In this document: one piece after another, positions 8,532 through 18,236 of the stretch
How the letters are laid out: every line of letters starts with the position of its first letter
Numbering within the stretch: position 1 is the stretch's first letter
NCBI GenBank assembly: GCA_947493215.1
Contig: CANLQE010000001.1
Coordinates: 496,001 to 560,000 of the forward strand
Direction: 5' to 3'
From: an uncultured Sphingomonadaceae bacterium
GTDB taxonomy: Bacteria > Pseudomonadota > Alphaproteobacteria > Sphingomonadales > Sphingomonadaceae
Length of the DNA stretch: 64,000 bases
Made by a program: the position numbers and the translations under genes
The notes under the pieces: generated by a model
What the model saw: only the letters and a program-made list of their open reading frames with translations
What the model was told of the DNA's origin: nothing
Databases searched by the model: none

Positions 8532-11500
8532 TGGACAATGAAGGCACTGTCACTGGCATCCAACCGGTCAAGCCCGCTCGCAAGATCCGCCGCGCTGTTC
8601 TTGGTCTCTTGGGAACGATGCTCTTCGGCGTCATCGTTGCATTGACTGGTGCGGCCTACTGGCTGGATAGCGATAGCGGGCATGCCTTCATCATCGACAA
8701 AGTCGAGGCGCTCGAGCCTGAAGATGGCTTGCGCATTACTATTGGGGCGATTGAAGGCTCGATTTATGGTGAGATGGAGATTGTCGATCTTGAATTAGCT
8801 GACCCGAAAGGTGTGTTTTTCCGGGCTGGCCAGGTTGCGGTAGATTGGAACCCTCTGGCGTGGGTCTTTAACGAACTCAATATCTCGGATGCGGTAATCG
8901 CCAAAGCACGGCTGGACCGTTTGCCAGAGCTTATTGATACACAGCAAGACGGTCCATTGTTGCCAGATTTTGACATCTACCTAGGCGCGTTCCGGGCTGA
9001 TAATCTGGCGTTAGGCAAGGCAATCACTGGCGAGGAACAACGTGCGGATTTGGAGGGCGCCGTCGATATTCGCTCCGGCCGCGCCATGGTGTCTCTCGAT
9101 GCCGCGACAACGCGCAGCGGTGACAAGATAAACCTGACTCTCAATGCCGAACCAGAGCGTCAAAAGCTTGACCTGAATGCAGAAATCACCGCTCCAGCAG
9201 GCGGCGCAATTGCAGGCTATCTGGGGTTGCAGCAGGATTATGCGATGACAGTTGTCGGTGAAGGCAACTGGACCAAATGGGATGGTGAGCTATTGGTGAC
9301 CAGCAGTGACCAACAGTTGGCCGAGATGACTCTCGAAGCCCGAGAAGGCTTGTTCGGTTATGATGGTCGCATAGCATCGTCCTTGCTGCCGTCCGGAATA
9401 GGACAGCGGCTGATGGCACCGCAGCTGAACGTTAATGGCAATGCATCGACCGCCGACCGACTATTGAAGATAGACGTTGCGGCTCGGTCGAATGCGGCAG
9501 TTTTGACCGCCGAGGGCGGCGTTGATCTGGCGCGCAATGCATTGGACGCGCTGCGGCTCGAATTAGATGTCCGCAAACCGGATGCATTGGTCGCCAATAT
9601 GAGAGCGCAGGATTTGGAGCTGAAGATATTGCTGAACGGCAAGTTTTCCGAACTCCGATATCAATATTTGCTCACAGCGCCGCAGCTGGCCTTCGGCAAG
9701 ACTCTCCTCAGCAACGTCAAAGGTTCTGGTGAAGGAAGGCGCGACTCTAGCGGTTTTGATATTCCGGTGGAATTGGCGGTCGGATCCCTCATCGGCAATG
9801 GCGACCTCATGAAGCAGCTCTTGTCCGGCTTTAACGGCAAGGCAATTTTTCGGCTGGAGCAAGGACGGTTATTTGCCGACAACGCGGTTATGACGACGGA
9901 TACGGTCAGAGCGACGGCGGATATCGACGCACGGTTGGCGACGGGTGAATATCAGATTGATATAAACGCCCAAGCACCAAGCCTGGCTTTACAAGGTGTA
10001 GGCATAGCGGACATCATCGCAACAATAGAGCTTGGACCGGGATCAAATGGTCTGGCACTAAACGGCGATATCACAGCCAATTTGCGCCGATTTGATAATG
10101 TTTTTCTTCGGGAGCTGGGCGGCGGTATGCCGATGGTTAAGACCGGGTTGCTGCTCGGCAATGACGGGAAATTACGTTTCCCCAATCTGAGTATCCAGTC
10201 GCCAAAGCTTCGCTTCACGGGCGGCGGAGTGCAGCAAAATGCAACGATATTTGAGTTTACCGGCAGCGGGACGCATGATCAATATGGGTCTTTTGATCTC
10301 TCGCTGAAAGGACCATTGGCTCGGCCGCAAGTTGCTGTCTTGTTAGAAAGTCCGCTGCCTGCTGCTGGGTTGTCCGTGGTGCAGCTCAACCTTGAACCAG
10401 CTGACAATGGCTTCACCTTCACTGCTGCCGGTGGCTCAACATTGGGGCCGTTTAGCGGCAATGGTGCAATCATAGCTGTGCCCGGACAAGAGACACTTGT
10501 TCGGGTCGAGCGGCTGGTGGTATCCGATACGCTCGCGACCGGTACCATTCGGCCTACCCAATCAGGGCTTGCCGGCAATCTGGCGATTAGCGGAGGCGGA
10601 GTGATCGGCAATGTCCTGTTTGAACCCGGCTCCAACCGCCAACTCATCCAGGCGAAACTAACCGCCAAAAACGCGCGTTTTGATGGCAAGCCGCCGATTT
10701 TCATCCGCACCGGCGCACTGGACGCCGACGTCGTGCTGGTAGAAGGTCAGTCTAACATTACCGCAACAATCCGAGCTCAGGGGATTAGCCGTGGCGCGTT
10801 GATGATTGGCCGGATAGCCGGCAATGCTAAGCTGACCAATGGCACCGGGAATGCGACCTTCTCTATCGCGGGCACACGCGGCAGTACGTTTAACTTTCAA
10901 GCAAAGGCGGACATCGCCCCAGACCGTTATGTAATGACAGGCAATGGGCTGTTTGAAGGCCGCAATATTCAACTGGATCAACCCTTGGAATTACGCCGAA
11001 CAAGCAATGGTTGGTCGGTTCCGTCGACGACATTGAGCTATGGCCGCGGCTCCGCTCGCTTTTCCGGTCAGTGGGGCAGCGGGGTGTCGCGGCTCCAGTT
11101 AAATTTGTCGAAAATGCCGCTGACGCTGGCTGATATCGCGGCGGATGGTCTTGGGCTTGGCGGGCAGATAAATGGTACGGTAAACCTGACTCAGACGGGC
11201 TCGCAAATGCCGGTTGGCGAAGCGAAGCTGAACATCAAGGGCTTGACCCGCTCCGGACTGATTTTAACGTCCACGCCGGTTGATCTGGGTCTTAACATTG
11301 CCGTGTCTAACCGCAATGCGGCCGCCCGCGGAATTATTCAATCGCAAGCAAAGACAATTGGTCGCTTTCAGGGGCGAGTCACAGGTTTTGGCGGCGGCAA
11401 TTGGCAGGATGAACTGCTGCGCAGCCCTTTATTTGCACAAGCGCGCTTCAATGGTGCCGCGGATGCCTTATGGCGGTTGACGGGAGTTGAGACATTTGAC

Positions 11501-12712
11501 CTGACAGGGCCTTTGGCCATCAATGCCGATGTGCGGGGCACGCTCGCCAACCCGCAGATTAGCGGACAAATGAGGACCAGTAATGCACAGCTGGAGAGCG
11601 GGTTAACCGGAACGGTCATTTCCAACATAAAGGCTCAGGGCCAATTTGATGGCTCCCGGCTGATACTATCCAATATTACCGGATCGACGAGAGGTGGCGG
11701 CTCGGTGAGCGGAAATGGCGACTTTAATTTTGCCGTGGCGCCAGATGAAGGGATCGGTATCAGGCTTGACCTGAGCGCCAAAAACGCGCGGCTAATTGCA
11801 CGGGATGATTTTGCCGCGACGGTAACGGGTCCGATCCAGATTCGCAGTTCCGCCGAAGGTGGCCTGATATCCGGCGACGTGACGCTGAACCGCAGTTTCT
11901 TCCAATTCGGTAATGCCAGTGAGACCGTCGCTCTCCCGAAAATCAAGGTTAGAGAGATTAATCGCCGGGCCGACGAGCGGCCGCCGACTGTTCGCAGCCG
12001 GCCATGGCGCTTTGCGTTAAATGCCAATGCGCCCAATCGTTTGCAGGTGAACGGGTTGGGTCTCGACAGCGAATGGCGCGCCAATCTGAAAGTAACAGGG
12101 CCGGTCGATAATTTTGCGATGGCCGGTAGTGCTAATCTTATTCGCGGCAATTATACATTTGCCGGTCGCCGTTTCCAACTGGAACGGGGCCGAATTCGCT
12201 TTGTCGGCAATCAGCCACCGAACCCGGTGCTGGATATAGAGGCGGAAGCAGCCTTAAGCGGCTTAAATGCGACCATCAACGTGACCGGCACTGGTAACAG
12301 CCCTGATATTGCATTTAACAGCGTACCGGCGCTGCCGGAAGACGAATTGCTGTCCCGGGTATTATTTGGCGCGTCGATATCCGACCTTTCTGCACCAGAG
12401 GCCGTCCAACTGGCTGCGGCAGTAGCATCCCTCAATAGTGGTGGCGGGCTCGATCCGATCAACCAGCTTAGAAAGGCGGTGGGGCTGGACCGATTGCGTA
12501 TCCTCCCGTCTGATGTGGATAGTGGTCAAGGCACATCAATTGCCGCCGGAAAATATATCACCCGCCGGGCCTATGTCGAGCTTATCACCGATGGGAAAGG
12601 GTATAGCGCCACAACGCTTGAGTTTCAGATCACCCGTTGGTTATCGATATTGTCGAGTATTTCGACATTGGGCCGCCAGAGCGCCAATGTTCAAGTGTCC
12701 AAAGATTATTGA
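8531..12712 (+). CDS. tamB: TamB, translocation/assembly module inner-membrane protein
   Basis: A 1393-residue AsmA-like/DUF490 protein. A single N-terminal membrane anchor (about residues 20-47) is followed by a very long periplasmic stretch of repeated short beta strands, as in the lipid-transporting bridge proteins TamB, YhdP and YdbH. The C-terminal TamB/DUF490 domain is recognisable from RGNYTFAGRRFQLERGRIRFVG through LPEDELLSRVLFG, and the protein ends in an aromatic residue (SKDY). The ATG shares a base with the tamA TGA stop. Role: barrel-protein assembly or phospholipid movement to the outer membrane with TamA. Confidence 0.95.
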   Translation: MDNEGTVTGIQPVKPARKIRRAVLGLLGTMLFGVIVALTGAAYWLDSDSGHAFIIDKVEALEPEDGLRITIGAIEGSIYGEMEIVDLELADPKGVFFRAGQVAVDWNPLAWVFNELNISDAVIAKARLDRLPELIDTQQDGPLLPDFDIYLGAFRADNLALGKAITGEEQRADLEGAVDIRSGRAMVSLDAATTRSGDKINLTLNAEPERQKLDLNAEITAPAGGAIAGYLGLQQDYAMTVVGEGNWTKWDGELLVTSSDQQLAEMTLEAREGLFGYDGRIASSLLPSGIGQRLMAPQLNVNGNASTADRLLKIDVAARSNAAVLTAEGGVDLARNALDALRLELDVRKPDALVANMRAQDLELKILLNGKFSELRYQYLLTAPQLAFGKTLLSNVKGSGEGRRDSSGFDIPVELAVGSLIGNGDLMKQLLSGFNGKAIFRLEQGRLFADNAVMTTDTVRATADIDARLATGEYQIDINAQAPSLALQGVGIADIIATIELGPGSNGLALNGDITANLRRFDNVFLRELGGGMPMVKTGLLLGNDGKLRFPNLSIQSPKLRFTGGGVQQNATIFEFTGSGTHDQYGSFDLSLKGPLARPQVAVLLESPLPAAGLSVVQLNLEPADNGFTFTAAGGSTLGPFSGNGAIIAVPGQETLVRVERLVVSDTLATGTIRPTQSGLAGNLAISGGGVIGNVLFEPGSNRQLIQAKLTAKNARFDGKPPIFIRTGALDADVVLVEGQSNITATIRAQGISRGALMIGRIAGNAKLTNGTGNATFSIAGTRGSTFNFQAKADIAPDRYVMTGNGLFEGRNIQLDQPLELRRTSNGWSVPSTTLSYGRGSARFSGQWGSGVSRLQLNLSKMPLTLADIAADGLGLGGQINGTVNLTQTGSQMPVGEAKLNIKGLTRSGLILTSTPVDLGLNIAVSNRNAAARGIIQSQAKTIGRFQGRVTGFGGGNWQDELLRSPLFAQARFNGAADALWRLTGVETFDLTGPLAINADVRGTLANPQISGQMRTSNAQLESGLTGTVISNIKAQGQFDGSRLILSNITGSTRGGGSVSGNGDFNFAVAPDEGIGIRLDLSAKNARLIARDDFAATVTGPIQIRSSAEGGLISGDVTLNRSFFQFGNASETVALPKIKVREINRRADERPPTVRSRPWRFALNANAPNRLQVNGLGLDSEWRANLKVTGPVDNFAMAGSANLIRGNYTFAGRRFQLERGRIRFVGNQPPNPVLDIEAEAALSGLNATINVTGTGNSPDIAFNSVPALPEDELLSRVLFGASISDLSAPEAVQLAAAVASLNSGGGLDPINQLRKAVGLDRLRILPSDVDSGQGTSIAAGKYITRRAYVELITDGKGYSATTLEFQITRWLSILSSISTLGRQSANVQVSKDY

Positions 12713-12728
12713 GAGAGTATTGAGACGC

Positions 12729-13568
12729 ATGAAAATTGTAAGACAAGTTGGTCCGCTTCGCGACGCTTTACGCGATATTCGGCAAACAAAATCGAATTTG
12801 GGTTTGGTACCGACTATGGGCGCTTTGCACGCAGGCCATATGAAGCTTGTTGAAGCGGCAATGGAGCGATGTGATGCTGTGGTTGCGTCCATTTTCGTCA
12901 ACCCCACGCAGTTTGGCGAAGGCGAAGACCTAGATGCCTATCCGCGACAGGAGGCCGCTGATGCAGCGCTTCTGGAAGCGGCGGGTGTTGATCTGATCTG
13001 GGCACCGACGGTCGATCAAATCTATCCTGATGGCTTTGCGACCAATGTCAGTGTTAGCGGCATCAGTACCGGGCTGTGCGGAGGATCGCGACCTGGCCAC
13101 TTTGACGGAGTTGCGACAGTTGTCGCCAAATTATTCAATCAGATTAGGCCGGATGCCGCCTTTTTCGGGGAGAAAGACTATCAGCAGCTGGCGGTGATAA
13201 AGCGGATGGCCAGCGATCTTGATTTTACGCATGATATTATCGGTGTTCCCACCGTGCGCGATCCAGATGGCTTGGCATTGTCTTCGCGTAACGCTTATTT
13301 GACAGCTGAACAGCGCCGCCAAGCTGTTGCTCTGCCTAACATGATGCAAGACGCAGCAAACGCTATCGTGAAGGGGGGCGATATCGATAGTATTTTGAAC
13401 GAAGCGCAGGCAAAATTACTCGTGTCGGGCTTTCATAAAATCGATTATTTCGAGCTCAGAAATGCCGAAACCCTTGAGAATATGTCTATTTTCAAAAATC
13501 CGGCCCGATTATTGGCTGCAGCCCATATTGGTCGGACCAGATTGATTGATAATATCGCTGTAGCTTAG
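12729..13568 (+). CDS. panC: Pantothenate synthetase (pantoate-beta-alanine ligase)
   Basis: A 279-residue cytoplasmic enzyme joining pantoate and beta-alanine with ATP in the coenzyme A pathway. It has the nucleotidyltransferase PTMGALHAGHMKLV motif, FVNPTQFGEGEDLDAYPR, GLCGGSRPGHFDGVATVVAKLFN, FFGEKDYQQL and the SSRNAYL loop. The track start at 12438 reads out of frame through tamB; the ATG at 12729 gives the standard N-terminus. It follows tamB by 16 nt, and panB is not in the window. Confidence 0.97.
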   Translation: MKIVRQVGPLRDALRDIRQTKSNLGLVPTMGALHAGHMKLVEAAMERCDAVVASIFVNPTQFGEGEDLDAYPRQEAADAALLEAAGVDLIWAPTVDQIYPDGFATNVSVSGISTGLCGGSRPGHFDGVATVVAKLFNQIRPDAAFFGEKDYQQLAVIKRMASDLDFTHDIIGVPTVRDPDGLALSSRNAYLTAEQRRQAVALPNMMQDAANAIVKGGDIDSILNEAQAKLLVSGFHKIDYFELRNAETLENMSIFKNPARLLAAAHIGRTRLIDNIAVA

Positions 13569-13742
13569 GTGCTGCGCGGGATACGTTAACCGTGCAAAAA
13601 CATGTAAAATGTTAGTTTTTAAGTGTTTCTGAGGCCGGTATGGCAAGTTTCTGCCGCCTCTGTTAACCATTCTTTTAAGAAATTGCTGTGAAAGTCTCTC
13701 TGACGCCGAATGTGGCGCTACAGGAACAGGGACTTGAAGACT

Positions 13743-14039
13743 ATGGGCAACAGCATGAAAAGCGCAGCCTTCTTGATAGAAAGCCGGCTCGCAGAAGCGG
13801 CACAAGGTAGCAGCAATGCTTATTTTGATCTCGGAGTGATCTACTCGACGGGTTCAGAGGGCGTCGATGTTGATCTGATTGAAGCACATAAATGGTTTAA
13901 TCTGGCATCACTATCTGGCCACGATGAGAGCAAAGTCTGCCGGGCAGAAATTTCACTGGAAATGACAGCGCGCGAAATTGCTGAAGCACAGCGCGAAGCA
14001 CGTAGCTGGTTGCAGGAAACATCGCGCCGCGCGGCCTAA
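13743..14039 (+). CDS. Small SEL1-like repeat protein
   Basis: A protein of about 98 residues with one recognisable SEL1/TPR-like helical repeat: AYFDLGVIYSTGSEGVDVDLIEAHKWFNLASLSG. The C-terminal helix is rich in Ala, Arg and Glu. Small proteins of this design occur in sphingomonads and usually mediate protein contacts; the partner here is unknown. ATG 13743 is taken as start; ATG 13755 is equally possible. It is convergent with the acetyltransferase gene, with only 4 nt between stops. The 174 bp upstream of it hold no gene or hairpin that I can see. Confidence 0.7.
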   Translation: MGNSMKSAAFLIESRLAEAAQGSSNAYFDLGVIYSTGSEGVDVDLIEAHKWFNLASLSGHDESKVCRAEISLEMTAREIAEAQREARSWLQETSRRAA

Positions 14040-14043
14040 AATT

Positions 14044-15210
14044 CTAACCTGACTTTTTGAACGGGCCCATATCGGCCAGAAATTCGATATCTGCGGCAAC
14101 CGCTTGCCGTTCGCGATCCAGATAGTCGGCTATGGCTGACCGGAAACCGGGATCAACAATATAATGAGCGGACCAGGTCGGCACGGGTTGATAACCGCGC
14201 GCCAATTTATGGCTGCCCTGCGCGCCCGCCTCGACATATTTCAGGCCGCGTGCAATGGCCGCGTCAATCGCTTGATAATAACAAATCTCGAAATGCAAAA
14301 ACGGCACATCGCGGCTACAGCCCCAATAGCGGCCATATAATGTCTCTTCCCCGATGACATTAAGCGCTCCGGCTATAGGAATACCGTCCTGAAGCGCTAA
14401 TATCAGCAGCAGCTTGTCTCCCATTTTCTGGTGCAAAAGATCAAAAGCCGCGCGTGTCAGATAGGGTGTTCCCCATTTTCGGGCGCCCGTATCCTGATAA
14501 AATTCCCAAAAATAGTCCCAATATTCCGCCGTGATGTCACTGCCGGAAACATGGATAATCTCGGCCGCCTCTTGTGCGTTGCGGCGTTCCTTTTTGATGG
14601 CTTTGCGTTTCCTGGAAGACAGGGCGTCGAGAAAATCTTGAAACGCGGTATAGCCATCATTGCGCCAGTGAAACTGGCTGTCCGAGCGGATCATCCACCC
14701 CGCTTCACGGAAAAAATCGAGCTGATCTTCCGTGACAAATGTTGCGTGAACCGATGATATACCGTTGTTGGTTGCCAGCTGTTCGGCAGCGCGCAACAGC
14801 GGCACAGCCAAGACTTCATCCCGCAGCAGCAGACGTGGACCCGGCACGGGGGAGAATGGGGAAGCAATCTGAATCTTTGGGTAATATTGCCCACCTGCAT
14901 TTTCAAAGGCATGCGCCCATTGCTGATCAAAAATATATTCGCCTTGGCTGTGAGATTTGAGATAGCTGGGCAAGCAAGCAGCGATTTTTCCGGCCTCATC
15001 TTCAATGATGATTGGTAGGGATTTCCATCCGGTCCCGGGACCGACGCTACCCGATTCTTCCATCGCCGAGAGAAAAGCGTGTGATATAAAAGGGTTAGCT
15101 GTACCCGCGCAGGCATCCCACTCGGCGGCGGGCAAACTTGCAATATCGTCCGCTACCCGGGCGAGTATACCGGTTGGATTGTCAGACGATGATGGAGGAG
15201 AATCAGACAT
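14044..15210 (-). CDS. COG3146/DUF482 GNAT-fold acetyltransferase-like protein
   Basis: A 388-residue protein of the COG3146 (DUF482) family, built from two GNAT-like halves related to FemAB-type aminoacyl transferases. Typical stretches are WDACAGTANPFISHAFL near the N-terminus, SPFSPVPGPRLL in the middle, SRKRKAIKKERR, and near the C-terminus LYGRYWGCS....LHFEICYYQAIDAAI and EAGAQGSHKLARGYQP. Substrate is not known for the family. It is last in a minus-strand operon that starts at the DUF3572 gene and lies 14 nt after the phosphodiesterase gene. Confidence 0.88.
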   Translation of the reverse strand: MSDSPPSSSDNPTGILARVADDIASLPAAEWDACAGTANPFISHAFLSAMEESGSVGPGTGWKSLPIIIEDEAGKIAACLPSYLKSHSQGEYIFDQQWAHAFENAGGQYYPKIQIASPFSPVPGPRLLLRDEVLAVPLLRAAEQLATNNGISSVHATFVTEDQLDFFREAGWMIRSDSQFHWRNDGYTAFQDFLDALSSRKRKAIKKERRNAQEAAEIIHVSGSDITAEYWDYFWEFYQDTGARKWGTPYLTRAAFDLLHQKMGDKLLLILALQDGIPIAGALNVIGEETLYGRYWGCSRDVPFLHFEICYYQAIDAAIARGLKYVEAGAQGSHKLARGYQPVPTWSAHYIVDPGFRSAIADYLDRERQAVAADIEFLADMGPFKKSG

Positions 15211-15224
15211 GTGTTTTGATGTTA

Positions 15225-15992
15225 TCAGGCCTGCGGCATCTCATAAACCGGTTCATCGGCATGAATGGCGGCGATTTTTTCCTGACCAGCGGTGCGGACA
15301 GTCCATGTAACCACCGGCAATCCCCTCGCGCGGTTTGACGCGGCAAATGCGGAAGGAAAATCGCGGACATCATAGGCCAGAAAATCAGGCTTGGCCGTCC
15401 ACAGACTCTGATGTCGCGTGATCCGGCCTTTGAGGTTCTTGCTGCCCTCTTCGGTCACCACTAGTCCGCGAACGACATGAGCTGCATTTTTGCGGAACCA
15501 GGCCGAGACTAAGGGATTGAAGGACATAATTGCTGCTTTGCCGGTGTAGCCCTCCAGCGCCCGTCGTACAGATAGGCATAGCGGCCCGACCCGCATATTG
15601 TCGGACTTAATCTCGATCAATATGGGCACTTGCCCGGCAACTTGCGCTAATGTTGCTCGGAGCCGCGGGATTTTCCCATGACCTTCTTTCAGGTCTATCT
15701 GGTCAATGTCGCTCGCTCGCAAACTGCCGATTTTCCCATGCTGTGTCGTCAAACGATCCAGCTCATAGTCATGAAAAACAAAGGCGGTGCCATCTTCGGC
15801 TGCCTGCACATCACACTCGATGCCGTGTCCCAGTTTTATTGCGCCGTCAAAAGCGGCAGGGCTGTTTTCTAAGACGCCCTTTCCGTGCAGTCCGCGATGC
15901 GCATAAGGCTGGCCCTTTAGAAACGCGACGCGCGCGGATTCTGGCGCAGGTGCCAGTAGCGCATCAAGCGGACTTGATAGCGACAATAGCAT
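15225..15992 (-). CDS. Glycerophosphodiester phosphodiesterase family protein
   Basis: A 255-residue TIM-barrel GDPD enzyme expected to cleave glycerophosphodiesters to glycerol-3-phosphate and an alcohol. Family motifs are AHRGLHGKGVLENSPAAF (catalytic His and Glu), GIECDVQAAEDGTAFVFHDYELDRLT (acidic metal ligands and second catalytic His), LIEIKSD, and VVTWTVRT near the end. The ATG at 15992 overlaps the ridA-like gene by 29 nt and is preceded by GAGGTGG; the track start at 16049 would lie deeper in that gene. No signal peptide is seen, so it is cytoplasmic. Confidence 0.9.
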   Translation of the reverse strand: MLLSLSSPLDALLAPAPESARVAFLKGQPYAHRGLHGKGVLENSPAAFDGAIKLGHGIECDVQAAEDGTAFVFHDYELDRLTTQHGKIGSLRASDIDQIDLKEGHGKIPRLRATLAQVAGQVPILIEIKSDNMRVGPLCLSVRRALEGYTGKAAIMSFNPLVSAWFRKNAAHVVRGLVVTEEGSKNLKGRITRHQSLWTAKPDFLAYDVRDFPSAFAASNRARGLPVVTWTVRTAGQEKIAAIHADEPVYEMPQA

Positions 15993-16431
15993 CCACCTCG
16001 ACCGCGACACCAAGTGGCAGCGACGCGACGCCAACCGCAGCACGGGCATGTTGCCCAGCAGCGCCGAAAATCACTTCCATCATATCGGAGCAGCCATTGG
16101 CGACTTTCGGGTGGTCTGTATAATCAGCCGTACTGTTCACAAAGACGCCCAGCTTAACGATCCGGTCGACTCGATCGAGCGAACCTACTGCCAGTTTTAT
16201 CTGCGCCGCTATCATAAGAGCACAGGCTTTGGCCGCTTGTTGCCCTTCCTCTAAGGTCATACCATCGCCCAACCGGCCGGTAATAAGCTTTCCATCGGCC
16301 ATGGAGACCTGTCCGCTGATGTGAAGCAGGCCGTTTATTTCGACCGCGGGTACATAAGATGCGACCGGCGCGGCGGCTTTGGGAAGCTCGATGCCTTTGG
16401 CGTTCAGTGCTTTTTCGATATTATCTGTCAT
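15964..16431 (-). CDS. RidA/YjgF family protein (chorismate mutase-like branch)
   Basis: A 155-residue Rid-superfamily protein. Canonical RidA deaminates reactive enamine/imine intermediates of amino-acid metabolism. The conserved Arg that binds the substrate carboxylate in active Rid proteins is present in GQHARAAVGVASLPLGVAVEVDAI. The length and the GLLHISGQVSMADGKLITGRLGDGMTLEEGQQAA segment match the longer Rid branch rather than E. coli RidA. The ATG at 16431 is 13 nt after the HAD gene stop. It belongs to the five-gene operon. Confidence 0.87.
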   Translation of the reverse strand: MTDNIEKALNAKGIELPKAAAPVASYVPAVEINGLLHISGQVSMADGKLITGRLGDGMTLEEGQQAAKACALMIAAQIKLAVGSLDRVDRIVKLGVFVNSTADYTDHPKVANGCSDMMEVIFGAAGQHARAAVGVASLPLGVAVEVDAIVAIKSA

Positions 16432-16444
16432 AGTCTTGAACCAA

Positions 16445-17119
16445 TCATGTCTTGGCAAACTGGTCAAGCTCTTCTGGCGGCAAATCAATTGCCGGCGCAG
16501 CTTTTCCCGATTCAAATTTATCGCTGATCCAGCTCAACGCATCGGACCATAAGTCAATCCGGTCATGGGCGGCCGGATTGGTCTTGATATGCTTAGCGAG
16601 TATCGGTTCCCCGACCATATGCAGGCGCCAGACATCCGGGGCATGTTTCGCGACACTGCCGTGCTGGTATCCCAGATCATCGACGAAGACGGTGACACTA
16701 GGGTTATGATCGGCAACGATTTTCGCCAGTGGTTCGCCTTTGCCGCCCTGATTACAATAGACCGGAAAATCAATTCCTACGGCACGCAATTGCTCCGCGC
16801 GTGCCTCGCGGCGGTCGTCCAGCAAATTGGTGAGGATCACAACATCGGCTGTCTCTGCCAATTTGTTGATGGCGCCCACAGCACCATCAATTGCACCTTG
16901 CCGGTGCATTTCACCATTGAAAAATTCTTTGAGCATCGGCCAGACATCTTCGCGGGGTACCAATGTACCGTCATGCTTGTGGCGCAGCGCATCGACAAAA
17001 TCGCCAGATTCCAAATCGAAATGGATATGCTTTTCAGCGTCCAGCCATTCGCGGAATGGCACCACCATGTGCAGCAGTACCTCGTCACAGTCGCTTATGA
17101 GAAGCGGCTTTTGGCTCAT
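16445..17119 (-). CDS. HAD-superfamily hydrolase
   Basis: A 224-residue haloacid dehalogenase-like hydrolase, probably a small-molecule phosphatase. Motif I is SDCDEVLL (nucleophile Asp plus the acid two residues later), motif II is the Thr in VVILTNL, motif III is a Lys in NQGGKGEPLAKI, and motif IV is VFVDDLG. The substrate is unknown. The start overlaps the end of the DUF3572 gene by four bases (ATGA arrangement). Confidence 0.86.
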   Translation of the reverse strand: MSQKPLLISDCDEVLLHMVVPFREWLDAEKHIHFDLESGDFVDALRHKHDGTLVPREDVWPMLKEFFNGEMHRQGAIDGAVGAINKLAETADVVILTNLLDDRREARAEQLRAVGIDFPVYCNQGGKGEPLAKIVADHNPSVTVFVDDLGYQHGSVAKHAPDVWRLHMVGEPILAKHIKTNPAAHDRIDLWSDALSWISDKFESGKAAPAIDLPPEELDQFAKT

Positions 17120-17403
17120 GTGAAATCTCCGGGATCATTCAAATATTGGGCCGCGGCGGCCAGTTTTTCGGGCGGAACGCCGATCGATTCTGCGCATGCA
17201 ACCAGATCGGGTTCGTGATTAGCGAGGAAGCCCAAGAGCGAAGACAACATCGCTGGATCTTCCAAACCAGAGCGCAGCTCTCTGGGGTCGAGTCCGGTTA
17301 ATGCCAGTAAGCGCTGAGCCCGATCTTCATCCTGCAATACCCAGCCTAAGGCCTGCAGTGCCAATATTTCGGTTTCTGCGGAGATATTGCTGTTTGTTTC
17401 CAT
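17116..17403 (-). CDS. DUF3572 family protein
   Basis: A 95-residue, mostly helical protein of the alphaproteobacterial DUF3572 family, recognised from ALQALGWVLQDEDRAQRLLALTGLDPRELR and PEDLVACAESIG-like segments. Function is unknown. It heads the minus-strand operon DUF3572-HAD-RidA-GDPD-COG3146. Its start codon is 53 bp from the divergently read divK, so the two genes share one promoter region. Confidence 0.82.
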   Translation of the reverse strand: METNSNISAETEILALQALGWVLQDEDRAQRLLALTGLDPRELRSGLEDPAMLSSLLGFLANHEPDLVACAESIGVPPEKLAAAAQYLNDPGDFT

Positions 17404-17456
17404 TTGGGCTTTCGCCTAAAGGGTTAACGGGGCGTTTGGAAGGGGCAAGTCGCACA

Positions 17457-17825
17457 GTGGCAAAAAGAGTTTTAGTGGTCGAAGATAACGAGCTGAACCT
17501 GAAACTGTTCTGCGATCTGCTGCGCGCGCATGGTTTTGTAGTCGAACCGGTGAAAGATGGCCGCGAAGTGCTCGATAAAGCCCGCAGTTTCGTGCCCAAT
17601 CTGGTGATCATGGATATTCAGCTACCACATATTAGTGGGCTGGAACTGATCGAGCAGATTAAAAAAGACGTTCAGCTCAAAATCATCCCGATCATGGCGG
17701 TTACTGCTTATGCGGGTAAAGGTGATGAGGACCGGATTTTGAGCGCAGGGGCAGAAGCCTATGTCTCGAAGCCGATATCAGTCGCGAAATTCATCGAATC
17801 GGTACAGGGTGTCCTGCGCGACTAA
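17457..17825 (+). CDS. divK: DivK-type single-domain response regulator
   Basis: A 122-residue stand-alone receiver domain. In alphaproteobacteria DivK relays cell-cycle phosphorylation (PleC/DivJ) to the CtrA circuit through DivL. The acidic pocket (VVEDNELN), phospho-acceptor D53 in IMDIQLPHISG, the Thr in AVTAYAGKGDE and the KPIS lysine are all present. The protein closely follows the DivK pattern (KRVLVVEDNELNLKLF). The GTG at 17457 gives the family N-terminus; the 52 extra residues in the track are antisense to the DUF3572 gene and are rejected. Confidence 0.92.
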   Translation: MAKRVLVVEDNELNLKLFCDLLRAHGFVVEPVKDGREVLDKARSFVPNLVIMDIQLPHISGLELIEQIKKDVQLKIIPIMAVTAYAGKGDEDRILSAGAEAYVSKPISVAKFIESVQGVLRD

Positions 17826-17844
17826 CCACGTAGCAGATTTTAAA

Positions 17845-17865
17845 TAAGCGGCAAAAACCGGCTTA
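17845..17865 (-). terminator. Possible bidirectional terminator between divK and rpmG
   Basis: An imperfect inverted repeat (TAAG, bulge, CGG / CCG, CTTA) with a T-rich loop overlaps the rpmG stop codon and is followed on the minus strand by ATTTAAAAT. The stem is short, so this is a weak call. Confidence 0.4.
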
Positions 17866-18030
17866 CTTGATCTTCGCTTCTTTGAATTCAACATGCTTAC
17901 GCACAACCGGATCATATTTCCGTTGCACCATTTTCTCGGTCAGATTGCGAGGGTTTTTGCGGGTTACGTAGAAAAATCCGGTATCCGCGGTGCTGACGAG
18001 TTTGATTTTTACATTGGCTGGTTTCGCCAT
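17863..18030 (-). CDS. rpmG: 50S ribosomal protein L33
   Basis: A 55-residue ribosomal protein L33 ([26 protein letters not shown]...). It has no cysteines, so it is the zinc-free form usual in proteobacteria. The ATG at 18030 is the true start; the track adds 36 upstream residues with no family match. It is convergent with divK. Confidence 0.97.
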   Translation of the reverse strand: MAKPANVKIKLVSTADTGFFYVTRKNPRNLTEKMVQRKYDPVVRKHVEFKEAKIK

Positions 18031-18236
18031 GGCGCATTCCTTAAAAAGCAATTTTCTGAAAAAGCGATTTACCCAAAATATCCGGCGTAATTCGCTGTAA
18101 TTGAGCGCGCTAATGCTGAAAGCAGCGGAGATTGTCAAGGAAAAGCCGCGATCCGTTAAGTCCGAAACTGTCCAAGCGTCATTTACTAGCTTTTAACCAT
18201 ATTTTTGCATGGTGTACTGGTAAATGAGGCAATCCT

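Noticed and set aside
12438-12728. Upstream part of the panC ORF
   Set aside because: It lies in another frame of tamB and has no panC similarity; panC starts at 12729.
17301-17456. 52-residue extension of divK
   Set aside because: It is antisense to the DUF3572 gene; the receiver domain starts at the GTG at 17457.
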